Source: an uncultured Collinsella sp.
GTDB lineage: Bacteria > Actinomycetota > Coriobacteriia > Coriobacteriales > Coriobacteriaceae
Assembly (NCBI GenBank): GCA_958433005.1
Contig: CAUAWV010000009.1
Coordinates: 1 to 60,578 of the forward strand
Length of the DNA: 60,578 nt
Reading direction: 5' to 3'
Both the position numbers and the translations under genes were made by a program. Below are positions 44,035-52,926 of this stretch, one piece after another; position 1 is the first letter of the stretch; every line of letters starts with the position of its first letter. The notes beneath the pieces were generated by a model that searched no databases, was not told where the DNA came from, and was given only the letters and a program-made list of their open reading frames with translations.

Positions 44035-44069
44035 AGGCGGCTAAGATCAATATCCTAGCCGCCTCTCTT
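44035..44069 (+). terminator. Terminator after the acyltransferase gene
   Basis: Arms AGGCGGCTA / TAGCCGCCT, 12-base loop, then CTCTTTTT on the plus strand. It lies between two convergent genes. Confidence 0.85.
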
Positions 44070-44120
44070 TTTAAACTCTAAATTCGGCAATTCGCGAACA
44101 GCGCTGCAGCTGTAAACATA

Positions 44121-45299
44121 TTAAGAGCGACTCTTAAGCGCCTCAACCGCCTCGGAAATGGATGGCGCATCTTCAAATAAATCGTTCTGTATTTCCTTCG
44201 CAGGCGAGACGCCGCAGGCGGCGAGTAGCGAAGATTTAGCGCGATCGATAAACATAAACACCGCCGCTTTATAACCCTTTAGCTCGGCAACAAACGAATA
44301 AATGCTTGATGCGCCAAACGAAGACGGGCCATCATGATCAAGAAGCTGCTGATAAAACTTCAAGATTCTATCGCCCGACAACATTTGGGCAATCTCATCA
44401 ATCGTCAAATGCTTGGACAAAATGCGCTGTAGCTCGCTTAGGAGTTCTTTGCGGTCTTCCTGATCTTCAAGATCAAGAACATCAAAAATGAGAAAGTCTG
44501 AAACAAAGAGCAGCATGGAACGGCCGGACTCTCCTTCGAATCTCCCCTGCTTGGCCCAATCCGCCATGATTCGATCAACCACTTGCAAATGCTTCTGCAG
44601 GCGCAGTTTCTCATCCTGCGCCATCACGCACATCGCAGAGTCCTTGCGAGATAAGCGGTATTCGTAAAGTGAATCAGAAAGAAGCTTTGTGCGAGAAGAC
44701 CTTCCAAGCGTAGCGAACGAAAACACCTGGTCCTCGCCAAGAGTCAATCCGACAGGAAAATAGAGCTCATGGTCGCGCAAGAAGGAAAGGCGATAAGCTC
44801 CATTCCAGGGAAACGGCCTAGTCTTAGCATAAAAGACGAGCTTATCGCTGTAGCCGAAATACTCTTCATCATCTAATGACAACGTCGACGTAAGCCACGG
44901 ATTGGAAAGCTCGATCGGAAAGGGATCGGCGGAGAACTTTAAGATATCCACCTGGCTGTCATTGTCGAAGGCCTGGCGAACGACATCACAGGCATTAGGC
45001 TTAAGCAAGTCATCGGCATCGACAAAAAGGATAATCTCGCCACGAGCCTTATCGATACCAAAGTTTCTAGCAACGGAAACTCCCCGGTTAACTTCGTGAT
45101 AGATAGCAAATCGAGAATCGCGAGCGGCATACAAGTCGAGCAGCTCGCCCGACCCATCTGTGGATCCATCATCAACACAGATAATCTCGATATTGTTGTA
45201 TGACTGAGCCGCAATCGAGTCGAGGGTATCCAGTAAGTAGCCGCCGACGTTATAAACAGGGACAACGATCGACAGCAACGGGCAATATAAATCAGACAT
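44121..45299 (-). CDS. Family 2 glycosyltransferase
   Basis: 392 residues. The N-terminal GT-A domain holds LSIVVPVYNVGGYLLDTLDSIAAQSYNNIEIICVDDGSTDGSGELL and the metal site ILFVDADDLL. The remaining 170 residues are helical. This domain plan is common in capsule and wall-glycan loci, with unknown donor and acceptor. Its ATG is 1 nt from the previous gene's stop and has no ribosome-binding site of its own, so translation is coupled. Confidence 0.87.
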   Translation of the reverse strand: MSDLYCPLLSIVVPVYNVGGYLLDTLDSIAAQSYNNIEIICVDDGSTDGSGELLDLYAARDSRFAIYHEVNRGVSVARNFGIDKARGEIILFVDADDLLKPNACDVVRQAFDNDSQVDILKFSADPFPIELSNPWLTSTLSLDDEEYFGYSDKLVFYAKTRPFPWNGAYRLSFLRDHELYFPVGLTLGEDQVFSFATLGRSSRTKLLSDSLYEYRLSRKDSAMCVMAQDEKLRLQKHLQVVDRIMADWAKQGRFEGESGRSMLLFVSDFLIFDVLDLEDQEDRKELLSELQRILSKHLTIDEIAQMLSGDRILKFYQQLLDHDGPSSFGASSIYSFVAELKGYKAAVFMFIDRAKSSLLAACGVSPAKEIQNDLFEDAPSISEAVEALKSRS

Positions 45300-45300
45300 A

Positions 45301-46416
45301 TTAACGGCGGAGCTTTCTCTTCATCATACGAGCCACCATAGAGAAGCCGCCAGCAGCAAAATACTCGCGAATCGTATTGAGCTTACCGGAGCCCGTAAGC
45401 GAATACTGGACCTTAAGAAGATCGGCGTTCTCGGCAAAATCCTTTACACGAGCAAACTCACCAGGATTAAAGCCGTAGCGGTCAAACGGAGCTTCGGCAC
45501 AAATAATGTTATTCGCCTGCAACTCGTCAGCCATTTCAGTAGAAAAGACGCTAATAAAATCGCGACGAAGTTCAGGCGCCAGCCTGTTAAGGTTCCAATC
45601 GTAGTTATAGAACTTCACTTTGGCACGAATGGGATCAAGCGCCGGCTTAAGATCAGGGCGGTCCTCATTTAGGAAGCGCGACATCTCATGATGCTCATCG
45701 CAAACACAAAACACCTTGCCCGGATTGTTCACCGAAGAATGTTCATTATCCTGACGATAGTGCAGGAACGCCTTTCCCGAATACATTGCGCGCCGTGCAC
45801 AGGCAAGGACCTTAAAGGTGAAGCTCGTGTCCTGGAAGGACGCTCCTGGAGTAGGAAGAAACGAGATGTTATTGGAAGACAGAAAGTCCTTACGATACAG
45901 CGCAGACCAAATGGAAGGCTTGGCCCAGAATGCGTCGGGCGCATCGATGGGCTTATGTACGCCCATGCCGATCAGCTCTTGACTCATCGCGGGAAAATAG
46001 ACGTCATGACGATTAAGCCTTGAACTATCGCGAGACGACCAATAGAGCCAGAAATTGCATTTAAAAAGATCGAGCTCGTTGTCCTCGGCCTGCTGAACCA
46101 TAAACTCAAGCGCATCGGCATCCAAGAAATCGTCGGACTCAAGAATAGAAATATACTTACCCTTGGCGATTTCAAGACCACGATTCATGGAGTCGCCGTA
46201 GCCGGAATTTGGCTTATCAATAACAACGAATCGGGAATCTTCAGACGCAAATCTATTGATGATCTCCAAGGAAGAATCCGTAGAGCCATCGTTGATGCAG
46301 ATGATTTCAATATCTTTGAGAGTCTGATTCTTAAGAGAGCTAAGGCACTCATCGAGATATTTCTCGACATTGCAAATAGGCACGAGAACCGAAACGAGCG
46401 GCTGGTTTTGCGACAC
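45301..46416 (-). CDS. Family 2 glycosyltransferase
   Basis: 371 residues with the GT-A motifs VSVLVPICNVEKYLDECL, CINDGSTDSSLEI and ISILESDDFLDADALEFM, then helices and a basic tail (MVARMMKRKLRR). The donor is unknown. I choose the GTG at 46416 (GGAG upstream) over an ATG nine codons earlier. It is first of a two-gene unit transcribed away from the broken acyltransferase gene. Confidence 0.86.
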   Translation of the reverse strand: MSQNQPLVSVLVPICNVEKYLDECLSSLKNQTLKDIEIICINDGSTDSSLEIINRFASEDSRFVVIDKPNSGYGDSMNRGLEIAKGKYISILESDDFLDADALEFMVQQAEDNELDLFKCNFWLYWSSRDSSRLNRHDVYFPAMSQELIGMGVHKPIDAPDAFWAKPSIWSALYRKDFLSSNNISFLPTPGASFQDTSFTFKVLACARRAMYSGKAFLHYRQDNEHSSVNNPGKVFCVCDEHHEMSRFLNEDRPDLKPALDPIRAKVKFYNYDWNLNRLAPELRRDFISVFSTEMADELQANNIICAEAPFDRYGFNPGEFARVKDFAENADLLKVQYSLTGSGKLNTIREYFAAGGFSMVARMMKRKLRR

Positions 46417-46558
46417 AATGACTCCAATACAAGCATGACACATATGGTATGCAACTCAAATGAATCGATTATAACAAATGGCCATGAACGAGACCGAATC
46501 CTCAAAGACCGCCACCTGCAAACAAGCAGACCATAAGCTACACTCAATACTGGAAGTT

Positions 46559-46608
46559 AAAGACCTATTGAAAAGCCCGCATTGGCGGCATGACCGAATA
46601 AGGTCTTT
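46559..46608. repeat. Inverted repeat before the broken acyltransferase gene
   Basis: AAAGACCTATT (46559-46569) and AATAAGGTCTTT (46597-46608) pair with one bulge, enclosing a smaller GCCCGC/GCGGC stem. No T run follows. It could be an operator or an RNA structure 33 nt before the GTG start. Confidence 0.5.
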
Positions 46609-46640
46609 CAAATAACAACGACCCCGCTAAGGAGCATTCA

Positions 46641-47677
46641 GTGAAAAAAAGATATCCCGAGTTTGATGTCGCAAAAGCAATAGCACTTGCCGGCGTCATC
46701 ATTGGCCACTCAATATATCTGGGGACACCAGATAGGCTTGCCTCCATATTCTACTCATTTGATATGCCTCTCTTTTTTATTGTCAGCGGATTCTTTAGCA
46801 AGCCCGAGGCTAAACTCACACCCGACTACGTTAAAAAGAATGCCAAATCGCTTCTGATGCCTTATCTGATTACCTGTATAGGCGTAATTGGATGCTCGTT
46901 CTTAGGGGCAGCCTTAACAGGGAAAACTAACCCAATAGAGATAGCAAACCACTGGTTTATGGCAAGCCTCTACGGCTGTGGAGGAATCACGCCCGCAACC
47001 CCGGCATTTGTATCCGCTATTGGAGCCCTTTGGTATCTCTTCGCGCTTTTCTTTGGCAAAATGCTCCTGACCGTCGTTAATCAATTTCGACATCCCACAA
47101 TTTTGGTTCTGGGTTTTTTCTTCTGCGGCAACGTTCTGGCTCAAATCTTTTGGCTTCCTTGGAGCATCCTACAGGCGTTCAGTGCAACACTCTTTTTGTA
47201 CATTGGACAGATCATTAGAAAGCACGCCCTACTCGATGAAAACTCAATCGAACCCATCTGCTGGTTGTTCATGGTGGGAATATGGGGCTACTCAGCCCTA
47301 CGCTTTGGAAAGCTTTACATGGTGACAAACACCTACGTTAACGGGACACAGGATGTCATCGGGAGCATTTTGGTTCATTAGTGATTCTCAAGCTATGTCA
47401 AATGGCTTGCAAGCATATTCCACGCGTCACGAAGCCCATCGCTTGGATCGGAAAGTACACGCTCCCGCTCTTCTGCATGCATCTTATTGAGTTAAACGTG
47501 TTTCCCTACCAATATGTTTCCGGTATCGTCGAGAATCTTCCGCTAGCGCCGTGGATCGGATATCTTATTGTCCGCTTCGCTATCATTGCCTTACTTACGG
47601 GCATCTTATACGCGCTTCCACGCCCGATTTCCAAATGGTATTTCCAGTCAAAACAAAAGAGCACAACGGGACGATAA
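46641..47677 (+). pseudogene. Membrane acyltransferase (family 3), frameshifted
   Basis: The first part (GTG 46641 to TAG 47381, 246 residues) starts KKRYPEFDVAKAIALAGVIIGHSIYLG, a family-3 acyltransferase N-terminus, with AAGGAG upstream. The rest (to 47677) lies in another frame: KPIAWIGKYTLPLFCMHLIEL is the conserved C-terminal block. Adding one T to the TTTT at 47368-47371 would join them as IGSIFGSLVILKLCQM and give about 345 residues, the normal length. So a one-base loss in a T run broke the gene, unless it is a sequencing error or phase-variable site. Confidence 0.85.
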
Positions 47678-47705
47678 AACCTACATGCGCCCGCAAATGA
47701 GGACA

Positions 47706-47743
47706 GCGCCTCTATTCAATTGAGTAGAGGCGCATATCTTTTT
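47706..47743 (+). terminator. Terminator after the acyltransferase pseudogene
   Basis: Arms GCGCCTCTA / TAGAGGCGC, ten-base loop, then ATATCTTTTT. It overlaps the 3' end of the convergent DUF6541-like gene. Confidence 0.75.
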
Positions 47744-49766
47744 CGCTTAAAACAAGCGAAAAACCAGGGGTGGAATCATCAATCGAATCAATACCCGTCC
47801 AGCCAGACTTATGATAGCCAGGCATATCCACACCATCGCGTCCGTTCTCGTCGTAATCTAAAACGAGAAGATACTTGGCACCAGCCTGTTTAACGTCGCG
47901 CGCAATCACCGAATCGTAAGAAATGCGATCAAGTCCATGGCGAATTTGCTTGCTGGCGATTGTCTCACCCTTGCCAAAAGAGCTGAACTTTCGATACATA
48001 AGATTTAGATCATTTAAGGCATATCCGTAGACGCTGCCGTCAAAGGGATTGTTGATAATCAGCTCAGCGCCGGCTATTTGCTTGACTTCGCCAAGGAACG
48101 CCAGCTCATCGGACGTCAGATTATTATCGATATCATTGATACTGTACATGTAATTGAACACGCTCTTGGTAAAACCGACCGGCGAATAATTGTTGACAGC
48201 AGGATTTACGCTTTCAGGCCAAAACAAACCGCAGACAATCAAAACGACGCAAAACGCCTGGGGAAGATATTTAGACGAACGACCTGCTCCATCAGAAGCG
48301 GAAAAAGCGTTCTGCACTTTGCCGAGGATGAAATCAAGCCCGAGCGTCGAAAGCGGAATACTGAACAGCGCAACCATCGCGGCGACGCGATATTGGTCTG
48401 TGTACCAAAAGCCGGTAAGGAAATGTCTGATAAAACCGTCTTGGGTGGCATCGACAACAAACAGAACCACGGAAAATAGGTAGACGAAGAAGTAACCACG
48501 GAAGGACCTATTGCCCAAGGCGCAGAGGCAACCAAGGACAACAAGACATGCAAGAAGAATACAGGGCGTATTCTCATTAAAGGAAAAGGAGAATGACCTC
48601 CACACGGCATCAAAGATGTATGTAAAGGAAGGCCAGTGGAAGTTGATGACCCCCTGCATAAAGCTTGCTTTTGTCATTAAAATCCAAATTATAGCAACAG
48701 CTAAAAGCACAAGGCAGCGTGATGCATAATAGGCAAACTTGGTCGAAATCGATTGCATGCGAAACAGCTGGCATTCAATTTGACCACCCACGCAAACAAC
48801 AATCGAAGGAACTAAAAGAATGCCAAGCGTGAAAACCGCATTCGGTTGCAAAGCCACTAGAGCCACAATGCCAAAGAGCAAGGCCACAAGGACAGGACAA
48901 TGAGTCGTGCAAACAGATCGAGGTTCTTCAAAGCTTTGCATAAACCAGATGAAAACAGCGGCAACAGCAGGAATGGCACAAAACGCAGCGAAATTTGGAT
49001 AGACAGGCCCCCAATAGAGCAAAGTCCAAGGGAAGGCCGTCGAAGCAAGCGCTACAACAGCTGCGCAAACGCCCTTTCGCGCATCGCCCTTGGTAATAAC
49101 CGCAATGAAGGACTGAATGCCCAAGGGCAATACAAACGCGACAAATACAAAATTAGTAAGGTTAATGGCCGCCATGACAGAAATATTGAACGTACGCGCC
49201 ACAAGAGCAGCAACGATATGCCAAGCAGCAGGATAAAAACCGGCGCTTGCATTGGGGCTAAACGCCTCGGAACCGGCCTCGAGATACGAACCAACCGAGA
49301 GGATTGAATAGCTAGAGGCATGCTTCATACTCTGAATAACACTCAAATGAAACGAATTGTCATAAACCTGAAGAAAACTATCTGGAAGACCAATGCCGCG
49401 AACAAAGAGATAAGCCGACACGGGAATAGATAAGACAAGGGCGCACAGGTATGGCCGCAGAGAGACAATATCGGTGTCGAAAAAGGCGCTTCGTCCGTGA
49501 AAACGCAAATAGCAGGCCACGCCACTGACCACGGCAAATAGGAACAACGAGATCAATAAAGCAAAATAGCCCCCAGCGGCACCGGTAAACCGAAGAACAA
49601 TGCCCATAAAGACCAAAAAGAAGACACTGATTACAGGGCCAAAGGAAAGAGACAGTTTAAAGGGGACTCCAAATGCCCGCGAAGCCAACATGCCCGGCAA
49701 AATCAATGCAACGGCCGCAATAAAAGCTTCGATGAACAACAGCGACCAACTCATGAAATACCTCAC
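47712..49766 (-). CDS. Large polytopic membrane protein, DUF6541-like
   Basis: 684 residues with about thirteen membrane helices and a soluble C-terminal part of about 150 residues outside. The loop after the early helices has DSFLQVYDNSFHLSVIQSMK and ASAGFYPAAWHIVAALVAR, which resemble GT-C-type glycosyltransferase/DUF6541 proteins of actinobacterial glycan loci (family name from memory). A lipid-linked sugar transferase role is plausible but unproven. Codons are AT-rich. No usual ribosome-binding site was noted. Confidence 0.72.
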   Translation of the reverse strand: MRYFMSWSLLFIEAFIAAVALILPGMLASRAFGVPFKLSLSFGPVISVFFLVFMGIVLRFTGAAGGYFALLISLFLFAVVSGVACYLRFHGRSAFFDTDIVSLRPYLCALVLSIPVSAYLFVRGIGLPDSFLQVYDNSFHLSVIQSMKHASSYSILSVGSYLEAGSEAFSPNASAGFYPAAWHIVAALVARTFNISVMAAINLTNFVFVAFVLPLGIQSFIAVITKGDARKGVCAAVVALASTAFPWTLLYWGPVYPNFAAFCAIPAVAAVFIWFMQSFEEPRSVCTTHCPVLVALLFGIVALVALQPNAVFTLGILLVPSIVVCVGGQIECQLFRMQSISTKFAYYASRCLVLLAVAIIWILMTKASFMQGVINFHWPSFTYIFDAVWRSFSFSFNENTPCILLACLVVLGCLCALGNRSFRGYFFVYLFSVVLFVVDATQDGFIRHFLTGFWYTDQYRVAAMVALFSIPLSTLGLDFILGKVQNAFSASDGAGRSSKYLPQAFCVVLIVCGLFWPESVNPAVNNYSPVGFTKSVFNYMYSINDIDNNLTSDELAFLGEVKQIAGAELIINNPFDGSVYGYALNDLNLMYRKFSSFGKGETIASKQIRHGLDRISYDSVIARDVKQAGAKYLLVLDYDENGRDGVDMPGYHKSGWTGIDSIDDSTPGFSLVLSEKDMRLYSIE

Positions 49767-49964
49767 GAACGAAGTGAATAAACAATTTGAAAAGTAATTC
49801 TATTTCAAATGGACAACTCCCGGGAAATCATATATTAGACATAGCAAAACAGCCATATATAACCAAAAGCATAGAAGAAGAATGGGTGCCAAGACACTGA
49901 GAGTGCCATAGAAAAAAATAACACTGTGAGAAACTCAATACAGTAATGAGTGAGCCAAACAGTT

Positions 49965-50297
49965 TCATTTCCTCTTAGCATCAAGCGCCGCAGCCTGAAC
50001 CAGCGAATTGAGGCGCTCTTCATGTTTTGACAGTCGTAATGAAATTACGAAATCACGGACCACTAGGACTGCTACAACATATAGAAAAACAAGATTTGAT
50101 GCAGACATAAATCCTAATAAGTTTGAAAAAAAGGAGGCGATTTCCGGAAAAACACCAAGTACCACGAAGCTCGTACTAAATAAAAGCCAAAAAACAGAAT
50201 CCAAAACCTGTATTTTGCATTTTTTGAGGTTGTGAACAACGAAAATAAAAACAATCACAGCGCAGACGACAAGAAACACGCGCAAGGAAGTTGACAT
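49965..50297 (-). CDS. DUF2304 small membrane protein
   Basis: 110 residues with three membrane helices (VFLVVCAVIVFIFVVHNL, SVFWLLFSTSFVVLGVFP, NLVFLYVVAVLVVRDFVI) and a coiled basic tail. The pattern fits DUF2304, which is usually encoded directly after a GT2 polyprenyl glycosyltransferase, as here. It may act as its membrane partner. The start is ATG 50297 (AGGTGA upstream). The 200 nt downstream to 49767 hold no further gene that I can support. Confidence 0.8.
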   Translation of the reverse strand: MSTSLRVFLVVCAVIVFIFVVHNLKKCKIQVLDSVFWLLFSTSFVVLGVFPEIASFFSNLLGFMSASNLVFLYVVAVLVVRDFVISLRLSKHEERLNSLVQAAALDAKRK

Positions 50298-50301
50298 GCA
50301 A

Positions 50302-51018
50302 TCACCTAAACCATTGAACAATGAGAAGCGTGACGAATACTCGAATCATGTATTGGATCGACTTAATTGGATTTAAATAGCTCTCTCCACCCTGCCGTTC
50401 GCGCATAGATACCTGTATTTCCGACACCTTATAGCCTTGCCTGATAAAGAAGGCGATGGACTCGGGTTCAGGATTGAGCGTATCATTGCAAACATATTCT
50501 TTTAAAACGTCACGATTAAAAAGTCGAAATCCAGACGTTGGATCGCTAATCCTTTTACCAGTTAACATTTTAATGAGGAATGTAATCATTCTCGAGCCAA
50601 GCATGCGCATTGACACATCTTTGCGCATCGACAAAAAACGAGAACCAATTACTATGTCAGCGTTGTCGAATTGAGCCTTCGAAACAAGCTCTGAAATATA
50701 CTCAGGCCGATGCTGTCCATCCGCATCGAATTGAACCATGTAGTCGTAATCATTCTCCAACGCATAACGAGCTGCTGTTTGAAATCCAACCGTCAAGCCA
50801 CAGTTAATAAGCATATTAATTACATTGCATCCCAAACTCGTACAAAGTTCGAGAGTGCAATCCCGAGAGCCGTCGTTAATGACGACAAAGTCAAACTCCG
50901 GGGCCACTCTCTTTAATTCAAGAATGGTGCCCTCTATGCATTCCTCTTCGTTATAAGCAGGAATCGCAACAAGAACTTTTGGCAAATTCGTCACGTACGA
51001 ACCGTCCTTTAATATCAA
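50302..51018 (-). CDS. Family 2 glycosyltransferase, DPM1-like
   Basis: 238 residues with VLVAIPAYNEEECIEGTI, FVVINDGSRDCTLELC and MVQFDADGQHRPEYISEL (metal site DADGQ), then DPTSGFRLFNRDVLKEYV and RERQGGESYLNP, as in dolichol-phosphate-mannose-synthase-like enzymes. It likely loads a sugar on undecaprenyl phosphate for the DUF6541-type protein downstream. A GTG at 50994 is an alternative start. It overlaps nothing and leaves 4 nt to the DUF2304 gene. Confidence 0.86.
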   Translation of the reverse strand: MILKDGSYVTNLPKVLVAIPAYNEEECIEGTILELKRVAPEFDFVVINDGSRDCTLELCTSLGCNVINMLINCGLTVGFQTAARYALENDYDYMVQFDADGQHRPEYISELVSKAQFDNADIVIGSRFLSMRKDVSMRMLGSRMITFLIKMLTGKRISDPTSGFRLFNRDVLKEYVCNDTLNPEPESIAFFIRQGYKVSEIQVSMRERQGGESYLNPIKSIQYMIRVFVTLLIVQWFR

Positions 51019-51290
51019 CGCGATGTCTTCGCGGCATCATCTAAGTGATTCTTTATACATTCGATGATCAGAAAGATGATAACTCTTAGTACGATAGAAA
51101 ATATACGGCTATTTGCACTCCTAACAGCATCCATATTAGTCTTCCGATAACCTAGACGCTTTGATAAAACTTAAACATCAGCCAAGCTGTTGTCGACAAC
51201 AATTACAAGTGCGCCAGCTCGCTCGCAGAATCCGGCCAGTAAAAACAAGATGCACGCTGGAGTAAAAGCACAACCGAGACCCTTTCCTTC

Positions 51291-52328
51291 TTACGCAGGC
51301 ACGAAGACTGAATGGAACAGGCATCGGTAGCGCGCCTCGGTGGCCTCCTTGGCCGGGCGCCACCAGGACTCGTTCTCGACGTACCAGTCGATGGTCTGCT
51401 TGAGGCCCTCGGCGAAGTCGGTGTGGGCCGGCCTCCAGCCCAGCTCGCGCCGCAGCTTCGTGCTGTCGATGGCGTAGCGGCGGTCGTGACCGGGGCGGTC
51501 GGCGACCCAGTCGAAGTCCCCGGGGTCGCGGCCCATCGCCTCCAGGATCATGCGCAGGACCGTGATGTTGTCCCTCTCGCCGTCCGCGCCGATGAGGTAG
51601 GTCTCCCCCATCCGCCCCTTGGTGAGGATGCCCCAGACGGCCGAGGAGTGGTCCTCGGTGTGGATCCAGTCGCGGACGTTCTCGCCGCGGCCGTAGAGCT
51701 TCGGCTTGACCCCGTCGATGATGTTGGTGATCTGCCTGGGGATGAACTTCTCCACGTGCTGGTAGGGGCCGTAGTTGTTGGAGCAGTTGGAGATCGTGGT
51801 GCGAAGGCCGTAGGTGCGGGTCCAGGCGCGGACCAGCATGTCGGAGGACGCCTTGGTGCTCGAGTACGGGCTGCTCGGGTGATACGGCGTCTCCTCGGTG
51901 AACTTCGCCGGGTCGTCGAGCGCGAGGTCGCCGTAGACCTCGTCGGTGGAGACGTGGTGGTAGCGGACGCCGTATTTGCGGACGGCCTCCAGCAGGCGGA
52001 AGGTTCCCTCGACGTTGGTGCGCAGGAACGGCTCGGGGTCTGCGATGGAGTTGTCGTTGTGGGACTCTGCGGCATAGTGCACGATGGCGTCGTGGCCCGG
52101 CACGATCTTATCGAGCAGCGCGGCGTCGCAGATGTCGCCCACGACGAGCTCCACGCGGTCGGAGGGCAGGCCGGAGATGTTCTCGGGGTTGCCGGCGTAG
52201 GTCAGCTTGTCCAGGACGGTGACGTGGACGTCCGGGTGGTTGTCCACGACGTAGTGCACGAAGTTGCTGCCGATGAAGCCGCAGCCGCCCGTGACGATGA
52301 TGTTCCTGGGCTCAAAAATCTCAGACAT
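51291..52328 (-). CDS. rfbB: dTDP-glucose 4,6-dehydratase
   Basis: 345 residues. NAD motif VTGGCGFIGSNFVHYV, HVSTDEVYGDLAL, catalytic YSSTKASSDMLVR (YxxxK) and NNYGPYQHVEKFIP show RfbB/RmlB, which makes dTDP-4-keto-6-deoxyglucose for rhamnose and related sugars. No rmlA, rmlC or rmlD lies nearby. After EARY the C-terminus changes to RCLFHSVFVPA instead of the usual short Gln/Gly end, so the 3' end looks replaced. It is GC-rich, unlike its neighbours. AAGGTG precedes the ATG. Confidence 0.93.
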   Translation of the reverse strand: MSEIFEPRNIIVTGGCGFIGSNFVHYVVDNHPDVHVTVLDKLTYAGNPENISGLPSDRVELVVGDICDAALLDKIVPGHDAIVHYAAESHNDNSIADPEPFLRTNVEGTFRLLEAVRKYGVRYHHVSTDEVYGDLALDDPAKFTEETPYHPSSPYSSTKASSDMLVRAWTRTYGLRTTISNCSNNYGPYQHVEKFIPRQITNIIDGVKPKLYGRGENVRDWIHTEDHSSAVWGILTKGRMGETYLIGADGERDNITVLRMILEAMGRDPGDFDWVADRPGHDRRYAIDSTKLRRELGWRPAHTDFAEGLKQTIDWYVENESWWRPAKEATEARYRCLFHSVFVPA

Positions 52329-52586
52329 TATTCACCTTATTTACACAGCCCGCTGCTCAAGGCACCTTACAAGCTGTTCCTCAGAATGAACAAACTCGAA
52401 CGGTTCGTACTCTCCATATGCAGAAGGACGACTGATGGTAACGAGTTAGAGGTCAGAGGCGCCAAAGCGCACCTGCACCCCTCGCATCTATCTCGACAAG
52501 TTCCACGCCTGGTTTAATGGCCATGAGAATCAATAACTGAATCTAAAATCAATTGTTGCGGATCTTGGCAGACTTGACACTTAGAA
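52329..52586. other. Gene-free stretch with decayed coding-like sequence
   Basis: No intact gene seen. Short open pieces such as RIYLDKFHAWFNGHENQ, read on the plus strand near 52484-52534, look like leftovers of a protein I cannot name. The area separates the rfbB start from an IS256-type relic. Confidence 0.4.
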
Positions 52587-52905
52587 ATGTTCACTACGCA
52601 CCGGCTCAGCGTCGGCGATATCGACATGTGGAATCTACAAAACAGTCTCACCGAGCAGATTTTATACACCTTGATTAACGCGAAGGCCGACCAGTTCTAC
52701 GGCGAGGGCGCTAACAGCAGGAACGGATACCATGACCGCACGATCGAGATATGCACGCGGTCACTCAATCTGAGGATGCCGAAACTCAGGACCAAGCGCT
52801 TCTTCCCGGAGAACGTCCTCGAGGCTACCAGCGCAAGGAAGGGGCACTCGTCGTAATCGCGGCCATTGTGTACGTCGTCAGTATCAAGTTGAGGCAAAAA
52901 AACCA
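52587..52905 (+). pseudogene. IS256-family transposase remnant
   Basis: A frame of 89 residues holds LTEQILYTLINAKADQFYGEG and NSRNGYHDRTIEICTRSLNLRMPKLRTKRFFPENVLE. This is the N-terminal pattern of Mutator/IS256 transposases (NGYxxR...PKLR...FFP). After a stop, a second frame continues ALVVIAAIVYVVSIK, matching the next conserved block, so a frameshift and a truncation are both present. The catalytic DDE part is missing. No flanking inverted repeats were identified. Confidence 0.8.
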
Positions 52906-52926
52906 AACAAAACAATAAACAGACGG

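Noticed and set aside
49767..49964. Short open frames between the DUF6541-like and DUF2304 genes
   Set aside because: No ribosome-binding site, no motif and no conserved pattern visible.
51019..51290. Possible small gene downstream of rfbB (minus strand)
   Set aside because: Only short, motif-free frames are present; the stretch appears to be spacer, perhaps with remnants from recombination.
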